NCBI GenBank assembly: GCA_022579005.1
Contig: MU401564.1
Span: forward strand, 59,673-123,672
Direction of reading: 5' to 3'
Source: Poronia punctata
Taxonomy: Eukaryota > Ascomycota > Sordariomycetes > Xylariales > Xylariaceae
Length of the DNA: 64,000 nt
Shown: piece by piece, positions 1 through 10,190 of the stretch
How positions within the stretch are numbered: the stretch's first letter is position 1
Layout of the letters: the number at the start of each line of letters is the position of its first letter
The notes under the pieces: model-generated
Seen by the model: the letters and a program-made list of their open reading frames with translations, nothing else
Told to the model about the DNA's origin: nothing
Database searches by the model: none
Translations under genes and position numbers: made by a program

Positions 1-1667
1 TGCAACTAGCCGAGTGGAAAAGGAACAAGAATAAGACGGTGAAGTGAAGTGAAGTGAAGTGAAGTGAAGTGAAGTGAAGTGAAGTGAAGTGAAGTGAAGT
101 GAAGTGAAGTGAAGTGAGTGAGTGCTTCCTTCACCCACAATCAAGCGGCTTCACCCCCTTATCCTTGGCGTCTCTTCTTCCATCATCCTATCTTTAACAG
201 GTGCTTATGCAAGGGGGCAAAGGATAGGATCTCATAAGCAAAAATGTCGGTCAAGCCCATCCATTCCCGTCGTTACTGCCCTGCTCCTCTTTTCCTCCAC
301 CGGTAGATTTAACAGCCGGCTCCGTTTTTTCCTCCATGGTTGATAAAAGTAATGTCGAGATCTCGGTCAATTGAATCGAATCGAATCTATTTTGAGGCTC
401 AAAATGAGGATGATGATGCGGAGGTCATGTTACATCCATCTCCATCTCTTTCCCCTCGGGGTTGCGTGCGTGCGTGCGTGCGTCGAGGTTGGGCAGCAAT
501 GCTTCCTTTCTCTTTTCTCTTTCCATGCCGGATTGCCGACCAACCCCTCCCTGTTCTATTCCTTATGTCTGCGAAAGCAGAGGAGAATACTCGGCTGTTC
601 TCTCTTCTTCTCGAAAGCTTTCCGTAGTTGTTCCGTCACTCCTCTCTACCCCGCCCACGTCGGTTCAGTTTTGGCTTATGTAGTTGTGTAGGTTAGTGCC
701 TTCTTAGTGGTGTGATGATGTTTCGACCTAGTGGAGATGTGGTGGTGGTGTAGATATGATATGTCGTAAGACGGCTGGAATTCGTGGTAGGTAGACATCG
801 TTGTTCCCGGCCTTGGAAGCCTTTTGTCTCTGCCTTTTTTAGTACAGATGGGCAAACTACTCTTCGACATGGAGTGACGGTCAGATAGGCTTCCCAATAG
901 GCTGAGGGGGCTTTTCGTATAGCTTTCGGTCTAGAATAACCCTATTGCCGTTGTAATCTGGGTATGCTCGAGACAACACACGTCTCTGCTTCCTAGACTA
1001 AGGGTAGGTTGATACCCCCATCTAGAGTTGCCCCCTGAGGTGGTATATCCTAAATTCGTTTCCGGGCCCATTAGTAGAAGATCTCATACTGGCGAGCTGT
1101 TAATATGCATATAGCTAATCAACTGCCATATTTCACTTCATATCATTGTCAGTAATCGTAACCAAGGGATTGCATAAACGATGCAAGGGGGAGGCAAAGG
1201 TTCCTGTCAGACTATTGGAATCGCACATCGGCTGCAAGTGCACTCGACAGGGAGCAAAGTTCAACTGGACCGCGACGCTGGTATATTATAGTGATTCCCT
1301 ATACACCTCGTCTCGTCAACACAAGAGTGTGTCTCTGTGCGCAACGGACTGGGTAGCGACTGTCCTGTTCTTCATTATCGAACCTAGTCTGCTGTATGTC
1401 TGACAACTGGGCTGCCCTATACTTATCTCGAAGACATGGACGCGCGCATGAAGCATGGTCTCGCTCGATAAGCCGCCTGGTATTGTTCAGAACCATTTTG
1501 TATTTTTGGGAATCCACGAATATTTATTTCGTTTGCGAAAGTTGCATGCCAGAAACCTAGACCCTATGCTTTGCGTACCGCCTTGACACCTGGAGTGAAA
1601 GCAACTAATCCCCAAACCGACCAACCATCATATCGTCACATCCCTCGCCCTTCTTTATTTTAAGAAA
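1..1667. other. Intergenic, no gene recognised
   Basis: Apart from the pentanucleotide repeat at its left end, I see no gene here. Short open frames at 122-343, 340-691 and 1146-1403 have no recognisable domain, no intron signals linking them and no family resemblance. The right end is the 3' flank of the L17 gene on the minus strand. Confidence 0.6.
39..117. repeat. (GTGAA)n microsatellite
   Basis: A near-perfect pentanucleotide tandem of about 15-16 units ending in GTGAGTGAG. It lies outside any gene that can be supported. Its length makes copy-number variation between strains likely. Confidence 0.95.
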
Positions 1668-2721
1668 TTAAGACGAGGTGATGGCCTTTCTGATACGAGC
1701 ACCTCGTTGTCTCGAGGAAAGGTGGGTTCCGTCACGGACAACAGCCTCAGACTTCTGTACAACCTCCTCACCCTCGGTCAGGATGAGCTCGATGTGGCAG
1801 GGGTTCGACATGTAAGGGTTGATCTGTAGAGAAAATGTTATTAGCATGTTGCCCCCTTCTTTACCTAGATTGAATAACGGCAGCCGAGATGACTGCCAAG
1901 CCAGGGTTACATACACGACCGTGGGCACGGTATGTGCGTCTGCGCTGCTTGGGGGCCTGGTTGACCTGGATGTGCTTGACGATGAGGTTGCTGGTGTCGA
2001 GGCCCTTAGCGTCGGCGTTGGACTCGGCGTTCTTTAGGAGACCGAGCAGGAACTCGGCGGACTTGACGGGCCAGCGAGCGCGGGTGACACCGAACTGCTT
2101 TCCTGTTGATCCAGTTTTGTCAGCATGCCTCTTATTCCATACTTGAATGCCAGCGCTCAGAACCGATTTCCAGTTTCCAATGTTGGTGCGCACAACGCGT
2201 CAAGCCCGTCCCTTCTGTCTTGTCCCGGAACTACGCGCTCCCCCCCACGAAAATGCGTCCACCAACTTTCCACGATTGGCGCACTAGTCCGATGGGCTAG
2301 AACAAAATTCCGTACCTTGAGCAGTTCGGCCGATGCTGCCAGCATATCGTCGCATGGGGACGGCCTCGGTCTTCTCCTTGACGTTCTCGAGGAACTTGAC
2401 GGCACGGGTCAACTTCCAGCCATTAATGGCCTGGGCGGTCTCCCGGGTGTTCTTGAAGGAAACTCGGAGGTAGGAACCGCGGGCGCGAGCCGACTTCGCG
2501 GACTCGATCTCGGTGGCAGCGTATCGAACCTGAAAAACACGGAAAATTCGTCGTCAGCCCATCGTTTCAACGACCCCTCCCAGATATCCCAATTGTGTAG
2601 TTTTTACGGGGCATCCGAGAACACATAGAATTGTCGGAACATGACGGAAAATGGTGACTCAAGGATTTCGAATGCGATATGTACGGATTTTCGCGATCGA
2701 GGAGCAGTCTGAACGTACCAT
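1668..2721 (-). CDS. rpl17: 60S ribosomal protein L17 (uL22)
   Basis: Component of the large ribosomal subunit that lines the peptide exit tunnel. Four coding exons on the minus strand: 2719-2721, 2316-2529, 1915-2102 and 1668-1823, giving 186 aa (yeast L17 is 184). Family signatures are [19 protein letters not shown] in exon 2, [15 protein letters not shown] and [20 protein letters not shown] in exon 3, and the C-terminal [11 protein letters not shown] stretch in exon 4. The first coding exon is only the ATG. It is followed at once by a GTACGT donor and a 189-nt intron, so the protein begins M|VRYAATEI. Introns 2 and 3 are 213 and 91 nt. The gene is transcribed away from fibrillarin and shares its 570-bp upstream region, which fits co-regulation of ribosome-biogenesis genes. 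Confidence 0.95.
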
Positions 2722-3290
2722 CTTGGCTGCTGTGCTGTGTGTGGTTAGTTGAGACGGAGTCGGTGTCGATGGTGGTGGAAGTGTTTGGCGAGGTTCATAG
2801 ATGTAAAATTGGTTTTGAGCAAAAATTGTGCCCTCACTAAGCCCTCGGTACGTACCTTATCTTCACCTACCGTCACAGATAAAGGGTCTTATTGGATCAC
2901 TGGCCTCTGTAATGTGGGCCGACTACGCAGCCCCGCCAAAGTCAGTGCAGCATCTCCCCAGGCTTTCAGCAAAGCGGGCCTGGAAGGGGGTACCTAGATA
3001 CATCAAGCTCCACCGGCAGATCCTCGGCGGTCGCCTCTGATACATTGGCAGGTACAAGGCCGAGAAAAGCTCGGATCACTTGGAGACTGAAACAGGTATT
3101 GTGGCTTACCTACTGAAGTTAGACTACGTCCCATGTCTAATCGATAGCTTGGTCCTTAGAAAATTTATTTCGACGAATAGCTTTAGCTGCAGCTTTGCAT
3201 TTTCGTCGCAAGCTCTCTCGTATCGTGACGACCGCCCATATCCCGGTGTACGAACTGTATCAATTACCCCACCAACAAACCAATTCGAAC
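2722..3290. promoter_or_regulatory. Shared divergent upstream region of rpl17 and nop1
   Basis: These 569 bp separate the start codons of two ribosome-biogenesis genes transcribed in opposite directions, so both promoters must lie here or within the first introns. I see no reliable TATA box and no motif I can name with confidence. The promoter role is inferred from gene geometry only. Confidence 0.5.
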
Positions 3291-5486
3291 ATGGCTTTCC
3301 AACGAGGAGGTGGTAGAGGTGCGCCGAGAGGCGGTGGTGGTCGCGGTGGTTTTGGCGGAGGCCGCGGAGGTGGAGGTCGCGGTGGATTTGGTGACCGTGG
3401 TGGCCGAGGAGGTATAACCGCTCTTTCCAAGAGATTTCGCACAATTTGCTCGACGGAACTGACGACCCATAGGTGGCCGCGGTGGATTTGGTGACCGTGG
3501 TGGCCGTGGCGGCGGTGGACGAGGCGCCCCTCGAGGTTAGCTAATCCCGATCTTTGATATGGCAAATTCGACCAATTCAACTAACAAACCGCGACTAGGC
3601 CGTGGTGGTCCCAGAGGTGGCGGTGGCCGTGGTGGTGGTGCCCCGAGAGGTGGTGCAGGAGCCAAGGTAGTCGTTGAACCGGTATGTATACGAGATCCGT
3701 TACAATTCGCGGCATGATCTTGAACTGACAGTTTCGAAATAGCATCGCCAGTGAGTTGCCGGCCCGGCGCTAGTAACGCCTACCACATCGAAACTTGGAT
3801 TGCTAACATTTATATCAAGCGGTGGCATCTTCGTATCTCGCGGTAAGTGGACCAATGCAACCCAATGGGCATACGACGCGTCTTAGGATAGAGACCAACT
3901 ACTAGCCCAAGCGCGCAACTTTCTTGCTAACTTTTTAACTTAACAGGCAAGGAAGATCGTACGTGAAACCCCGAGGCTCTTGTTATTCCTCGAGAAGGCT
4001 TGTGACGAACAGTCTCTTATCATGAGCTGATGTCGACTTGTCTATCGGCATGCTTAAGAGAATGTCCTAACACTATTATCTAGATCTCCTCACCCGCTCT
4101 ATAGCCCCTGGTGTTGAAGTTGGTATGTGCAAATCACCCCCTTTCTTTTCTTTCTTCCCTGGTTGCTAACATTGTCATAGTAAGTTGAATACATGCTCTC
4201 GAAGCGAAGCTCTTCGCCGTCGACATGGAGAATATCCTCGAGACGAACCGAATGTTAACGTATCATGCAAAAAGTACGGCGAGAAGCGAATCTCTGTGGA
4301 GGAACAAACAAAGGATGCCGAGGGTGCTCCCGTTAGCACCAAGATTGAATACAGAATCTGGGTACGTGTTGGAACCTCTCGTCTGTTCAGGTCTCGTGGC
4401 GGGCTTCGACTACCATATCGTCAAATTCCGACCCGAGGGAGTACTTCTCAGAACTAACTGTTCTTCACAGAATCCTTTCCGTTCGAAGTTGGCTGCAGCT
4501 GTTATCGGTGGTATTGACAATATCTTCATTGCACCTGGCAAGAAGGTTTTATATCTCGGTGCCGCCAGTGGTACCTCCGTATCTCATGGTAAGTTTCAAG
4601 CCTCGGGAAAGACAGTCACTTGATCACCCATATCCACTAACCTTCTCTCGCAAAATACAGTTGCCGATATCGTCGGTCCTACCGGAAATGTTTACGCAGT
4701 AGAGTTCAGTCACCGATCTGGACGTGACCTTGTAAGTTCTATCTATGCGGAGCCGGACTTGCTGTTTCTAACACATCGCAGACTACAATGGCCCAGCAGA
4801 GGACAAACGTAATACCGAGTACGATAGCCCAGACTCTCCTCCCTATACGATCCGACCTTCCGCCTGCATAACGTTTAGGACCATGTCAGGATCGTCAAGA
4901 GACAACTAGAGAAATACTAATATCCTGGCTTTGTAGTTGTCGAAGATGCTCGCCATCCTCTCAAATACCGTATGCTGGTACCTATGGTCGACGTTATCTT
5001 CCTGGTAAGTATCTGTGTTATGAGTATGAGATGATATTCACCATCTAACACCGAGTAGGATGTTGCCCAACCCGATCAGGCCCGTATCGCTCTTCTTAAC
5101 GCCGGATTATTCCTCAAGATTGGTGGTGGTATCGTTATCTCTATCAAGGCCAACTGCATAGACAGCACCGCTGCCCCCGAGGCAGTGTTTGCCGCCGAAG
5201 TACAAAAGCTCCGTGCGGGAGGTCTCAAACCTCTTGAACAACTGTAAGTGCTCCAAGTGTTGTGGATGTTGGATGACCCTCTTGAATAACATGAACTAAC
5301 TTGGGAATAGGACTTTGGGTATGTCGATGCGTATATTCAGTCTACTGACATTAGCTAACACGTGTTTGCAGAACCGTACGAGCGAGACCATGCTGTTGGT
5401 GTGTACCATCCTATCTTGATATTGATATCCCGGCAGTTTATGCTAACTTGAAAATAGTTATCGGCAGATACGAGGGCCCGAAATAG
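3291..5486 (+). CDS. nop1: Fibrillarin, box C/D snoRNP 2'-O-methyltransferase
   Basis: Nucleolar methyltransferase that methylates rRNA 2'-hydroxyls under box C/D snoRNA guidance, and also methylates a histone H2A glutamine. Sixteen coding exons give 325 aa (yeast Nop1 is 327): 3291-3411, 3473-3535, 3599-3681, 3743-3750, 3820-3842, 3947-3958, 4084-4121, 4275-4361, 4471-4588, 4661-4731, 4782-4818, 4937-5004, 5059-5243, 5311-5318, 5372-5398 and 5458-5486. The first three exons encode a Gly/Arg-rich (GAR) domain of about 90 residues. Next come [24 protein letters not shown], the SAM-binding motif [15 protein letters not shown], the VEDARHP stretch, [20 protein letters not shown] and LEPYERDH. 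Exons 4 and 14 are 8 nt and exon 6 is 12 nt. The join between exons 7 and 8 needs a twin intron (listed separately). Exon positions were set by matching conserved residues, so single-base uncertainty remains at a few junctions. Confidence 0.95.
4122..4274 (+). other. Probable [D1,2] stwintron (intron within an intron) in nop1
   Basis: Exon 7 ends ...GVEV at 4121 and exon 8 resumes YGEKR at 4275. No single GT-AG intron joins these in frame without losing the Val or adding residues. An internal intron at 4123-4180 fits canonical rules: donor GTATGT, branch site GCTAAC and acceptor CATAG. Removing it joins the G at 4122 to TAAGTT at 4181, which creates a GTAAGT donor. The resulting external intron (4122 plus 4181-4274) has a TTAAC-type branch site near 4255 and an AAAAAG acceptor. 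Its removal gives V|Y in perfect phase. This is the layout known as a [D1,2] spliceosomal twin intron in Pezizomycotina. The prediction rests on frame logic and signals. RNA would prove it. Confidence 0.8.
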
Positions 5487-5950
5487 CAAGCTAAAAAGTA
5501 ATACTATCATGGAATGTGTGATGGTCCTATCTCAGATTGGGTGGGTTTTCATCCGGCAACGGCGACTGGCGTTATGGAATGACTTGGGTTGTGATTTTGT
5601 CAGTTTTCTCGCGGGAGAATGCTTTTCATGTCTGATACCATTCAGGCTCGGTCTCTTCCAATGCAATACAGAGTTCTTGAAAAGTCATGCTATGATAAGC
5701 TTCGTGACGATATGTGTATGTACAAAATATGCAATATAGGTTAGGTATCGAAAGACGCCTGTGCATAATGGTGGTGGAATGTCGTTTACTTTTATTTATC
5801 AGATACTAGTATTAGTCGTTCGGCCTCTCCCCTGCCGTGCTACCTTCTTGACACTCATCCCATCTGGACCCTTTCGACTTCGAGGCCTGAGTTTGAGGTC
5901 ACTGCAGTCACTATTCAGTTAACCCCTTTCTTGGGTTTCTTTTATTTACA
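5487..5950. other. 3' flanks of nop1 and the convergent hypothetical ORF
   Basis: Contains the 3' untranslated region of nop1 and the 3' flank of the minus-strand ORF starting at 5951. A short open frame at 5509-5739 has no family resemblance. Nothing else is seen. Confidence 0.6.
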
Positions 5951-7036
5951 TTATATGCCATACAAATAGGCGTCTGGTGTTATTTCGCCCGTAGCTGACT
6001 GTCCTGATCCCAACGATGCCGAAGCTGTTGTCGCATCAGCATCTACTACATCTATGTCCATCTCATCCACATCATCTACCATCATGGGATTTTGACCCTG
6101 TATCCCAGAGACATGGTTCCAGATATCATCTTGCGCACAATCAAATGAATACCCTCCCATTCCCATTCCCATCCCCATCCCCTCTCCTACCCTCTCATCC
6201 GCAATAAAGCAAGGAAGAAGAACCTCTTCCTTACTCGTACATCCTCCTCCTCCCCTTATCAACTGCTGCTGCTGCTGCTGTTGAAAACACAACCACCACC
6301 ACCACCACCACCAACATATCTTCTTCTCCCACCCCTGTGTCTGTGTCTGTGTCTGTGTTTGTGTTTGTGTCTGTGTTGTTGAGAAAACAACACAAACAGA
6401 ACAAGGTGGTCGTCCAGACCGACAACGATAACAACAACAACAACAACAACAATCCCTTGTTTCCACACGAATCAATGGTTCAGGTCTCCAATCCATTTCG
6501 TTTTCGTCGTCGATGGTGGTGGTGAGGTGGTGGTGGTCTTTTTCTAATACGTTGGTTTTGATTTCGACTTGTTCTAACCAGTGGCGGAGGGTTATGCATG
6601 CTGTGCAGATTGTTGGTTTTTTTGTTGTTGAAGGGTCGGGAAAGATGTCATTACAACGGTTTCCGTGGATGTATGTGTTGTCTGAATCTAGGTCTAGGTC
6701 TAGGTCTAGGTCTGTTGGGCTTCGCCATGTATTATTATTATGATGATGGTTGCGATGGCGATTTCTTCGGGGATGGGGATGGGGATGGGGTGGCTGGGTT
6801 CCTTTTCTGCTGTTGATGATGCCGCGTTGACCTCTTGGTCTTTCTACTTCTTTTTCGGGTCGGGTGTTGTTGTTGTTTTTATTGTTGTGTATGTGGCTGC
6901 CTTGCTTCTGCTTCTGCTTCTGCTGTTTTGGTGGTTCGACACCATACATGGTAATGTCATCGTCGCCATCTACAACAGCAGCAGCAGCAGCAACTCGCTT
7001 GTTGGACTGTGGTCGTCGTCGTCTTGCTCTTCCCAT
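5951..7036 (-). CDS. Hypothetical low-complexity protein
   Basis: An uninterrupted minus-strand frame of 361 codons. The N-terminus is basic (MGRARRRRPQSNKR). The middle is a chain of homopeptide tracts: Asn, Gln/Lys, His/Pro, an Asp-Leu repeat from TCTAGG units, a run of Cys, Thr-Gln repeats, a run of Trp, Gln, and Gly-Met repeats. Two stretches look more like ordinary protein: TICTACITLRHWLEQVEIK near residue 140, and the acidic C-terminus with MVDDVDEMDIDVVDADA. No domain is recognised. The frame may be a real gene inflated by microsatellites, or a chance frame through repeat DNA. Length and the ordinary-looking ends favour a gene. The repeats argue against trusting it. Confidence 0.35.
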   Translation of the reverse strand: MGRARRRRPQSNKRVAAAAAVVDGDDDITMYGVEPPKQQKQKQKQGSHIHNNKNNNNTRPEKEVERPRGQRGIINSRKGTQPPHPHPHPRRNRHRNHHHNNNTWRSPTDLDLDLDLDSDNTYIHGNRCNDIFPDPSTTKKPTICTACITLRHWLEQVEIKTNVLEKDHHHLTTTIDDENEMDWRPEPLIRVETRDCCCCCCCYRCRSGRPPCSVCVVFSTTQTQTQTQTQTQTQGWEKKICWWWWWWWLCFQQQQQQQLIRGGGGCTSKEEVLLPCFIADERVGEGMGMGMGMGGYSFDCAQDDIWNHVSGIQGQNPMMVDDVDEMDIDVVDADATTASASLGSGQSATGEITPDAYLYGI

Positions 7037-10000
7037 GGCGAGGGATATTTTTCATTCATTGCTTGCTTGCTTGTTGGAGGGGCTATTTTCCGTTTCTTCC
7101 CATAGTTGATGTATCATCGTGGCGCACAAATAGTTGTGGCCATGCTTATTATATATAGAACTACCTAACCTACTTATGAAAGGGCCGAGTAAGGCAGACA
7201 CGCTTCTCGTTTCTGTGAAGATTCTTCTATCTATACAGGGAGATATTTGTTCCACCTTCGTCTTCTTCTCCGTGAGAAATTCCCCAGGCAACCTTTCAAA
7301 GGTCAACATGATACAAAGGCATAAGAGTATAGAATACATCGAAGGCTCTGGGGACGTCTTAATTTGGGGCCAAGTGATGCAAGATTGGGGAGCAAGGTGC
7401 GAAGACAGGCAGGCTCATCTTATCGTAGCAGGATCACAAAGGCCAACCTGAGAATAGAATGTAGTAGACCCTGCTTGTCCTAATGGTTGAAAGATGGTAA
7501 CTTACACAAGGATGTGAGGCCCAAGACAAGTTTTCGATGTATTTCGTCGGTATTTTGGTAGGGTATCTGCACTTGCATCTTGTAGAAAATTCTGTATGAG
7601 GATATTTCTAGTCAAGATGCTTTGCTTGTTACCTGGTGCATACCTAGATAATGGGTTGAGGCTTTGATACAAGATCAAGGGAATCTCTCTCGGTTGGAAA
7701 ATGCCAGTGAATCATAAGGCAACAAAAGCAGTGTCTTCCTTGAATCTCAACTTGTTAGTGCGGCCTAGGTTAGGAGGTTGGAATCTGGATGCCTGTAGTA
7801 GCCTATTCTTCTTTATGTGATGTCTGAAGGCAACGCCCATCAGACATTGAAGATTCAAATGGGTATGTGTAAAAAAAGACCATGTCTAGGTAGATTAGAC
7901 AAATGTCTCTCCAGGGTAAGTCAACCCGCCTCTTTGCTTCATACAGCAAGAATGAAGTGAGAGACATAATCTCCGAGCATAGTGATACCTACTGGCTAGG
8001 TAAGCGGAACCATGGCTGTCTCTACTTCCGGAATCAATTCCGCCGGAAAACAATGCCATGTTCTTCTAGACGCAGGGAAATTCCACACCGCCACGTAGTA
8101 TTGATTCAAAAGGCGTTGAGAATGGAAAGATACTCTACGAGTAAGGGGCTAATTAATTGATTATGGCTCCGAGTTCAGTTCCTGGGTTAGGAGCTGATAT
8201 AGGCGAAGCTACCTGTTTTAAATAGTGGCGACGCCCACCTCTATTTATCGCCCTTTGTGTGGTCCGGATGAGAGCGGAGGCTCGGAATGTGTGGAATACA
8301 ATAGCTACATAAGTAGCCAGTTAAAGCGAAATTCGTCGCCTATGAGAAGAGAACGAGGTGAAGTGGTGATAGTTGAATATGTCATGTGTAACCACCCAAT
8401 GTCACCTCAGTATAGAATCATGACTCGTGAAGAGGGAAAGATATGGTAGTAGATACATACATGTATAGTGAAATACCTAGCGTTCTGTCTCGAAGTTGGT
8501 AGGTATTAAGAATTTGGCCACCTATACTTTACGTAGTCGGCGGGATTGCATATGTAGATCGGTGCGGGTTGCCAAGTTCTTCCCCGCGTTTTCCATGTTC
8601 ACAACATCGGCCCTTGTCTCTATGTTTTTACTCTTACCGTTACCTCTTATGAAGACGGAATGAAACATGGAGCCACATACTTGTACGTCCCTTCCCTACC
8701 AGTATACGTAGCCACTGTAATATTGTCCAGCCTAAAAACTAATTACCCGCATCTTGTTGGTGGTTGATGTGATGTGACACGCAGGGGAGCCCTTGTGTTT
8801 TGCATGATCGGCAAAACGACCTGGCTAAGCCTATAATGGCAAAGCTTCTGGCAAATTGGTGATAATTTCTAGTACACTGTACTCTCTGCTTCGACTTTTC
8901 TGGAATAGGAAACGGCGACCATAGTAAATGATGGAAAGCCGGGATTAGCTTCCTTGGCTTCTCCTTCCCTCCTCACTTTTCTTCTCTCGACATGGCTGGG
9001 CAGAACTGAGGGACTGGGCAACCGTCTGGTTGGTAACGAGCCAACAGACAATTCATACCGATGGTACCTGCCTAGTCACTCTCCCTACTACATATGTAGA
9101 TTCCGCCCTTGCTCATATTACGAGTACACACACATACGTCTTATTACGTACGTGTACTCGTACCAATGTTCAGACATCCCAGACACACAGGCGGCCCGGT
9201 ATCCATGCCTATTTTGCTTTTCGGGTTGGCCAGGTCCTCTGTCTGGCTGCATGTGCTCGGGTCGATGCCTCCACAGTCCACCGTATACCATCGCAATCGT
9301 ATACCCTTTCAAGCCGCGAGCATGCCACTCATCGGATTTATTGCCCACAATGGCCGTCTCACTCATCAAAATGCCGACACGCTACTGTAGAGACATGGTC
9401 TTTCCCAGGGGTCTCGCCAACTTTTCACCACCTGTCTTGGGACTCTCTTCCTTCCTATCCCAGTTGTGGCTTGGTCGTTCACTAGGGATATGGGAAGGAT
9501 GCATCGTTATATGAGCTGTTGTCTTCGTGTACGTCTGCGTCCGAGTATCAGTTGTAAGGGAGTTCCTAGACCCCCTTTCCCTATCTTCTACAATAGGTAC
9601 GTATATCAACAAGCTTGTGGCTTAGTCAAACAGGCCTCTCGCATTCTCCGATAGTGAAAACCATGGCCGGGTCCTCACCTATCACGAAGTGTGCGACCAG
9701 TGTCCCTGTTCTTTTCTTACCAGCCTTCACAAGTCGTATAACCACTCGTTATCTGGGAGAAGAAGGATATATTTTCGCCTCGACCGTCATGACGTACAGG
9801 TATAATTCTACCCCTCATCACTCATATACGTAAAGTAAAGATCAAATCGTCATAAGCGTGCCATCTATTCCCACTTATCCTCGTTGACTACACCCTGTCT
9901 GAGAGCCATACCACCCTATATTTACACGTACCTCCTCTTCGGGGCTAAAAACGCCTGAAGACAGCAAGTCGGTAGATGCGATCGAACGATATAATATCGC

Positions 10001-10190
10001 CTGTGACACCATCTAGGACAGCACCTGAAGAGCTAAGCCTCCTCTCACATCGTCGAATCGCACCATATCATCCCGTCTTAAGCGAGCAATTAATAACAAA
10101 CACGGACACGGACACGGGAACGGGTACGGGCAGGGCCGACCCGTGGACACGGAGCCGGGCTTCCTTGCGAGAGGACAAACACAAGCTACC
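7037..10190. other. Intergenic, no gene recognised
   Basis: About 3.1 kb without a supportable gene. The longest open frame (8954-9514, plus) reads as Ser/Cys/Tyr-rich random sequence overlapping equally long frames on both strands, with no domain. The right end is the upstream region of the GPCR gene. Confidence 0.55.

Noticed and set aside
4185..4274. Reading 4203-4274 as an extra coding exon of fibrillarin ([10 protein letters not shown]...)
   Set aside because: It would insert about 24 residues between GVEV and YGEKR, a position with no insertion in known fibrillarins. The nested-intron solution restores the conserved protein exactly.
8954..9514. 186-codon plus-strand open frame in the 7-10 kb spacer
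   Set aside because: Equally long overlapping frames exist in other registers and on the other strand. The translation is Ser/Cys/Tyr-rich with no domain or family pattern.
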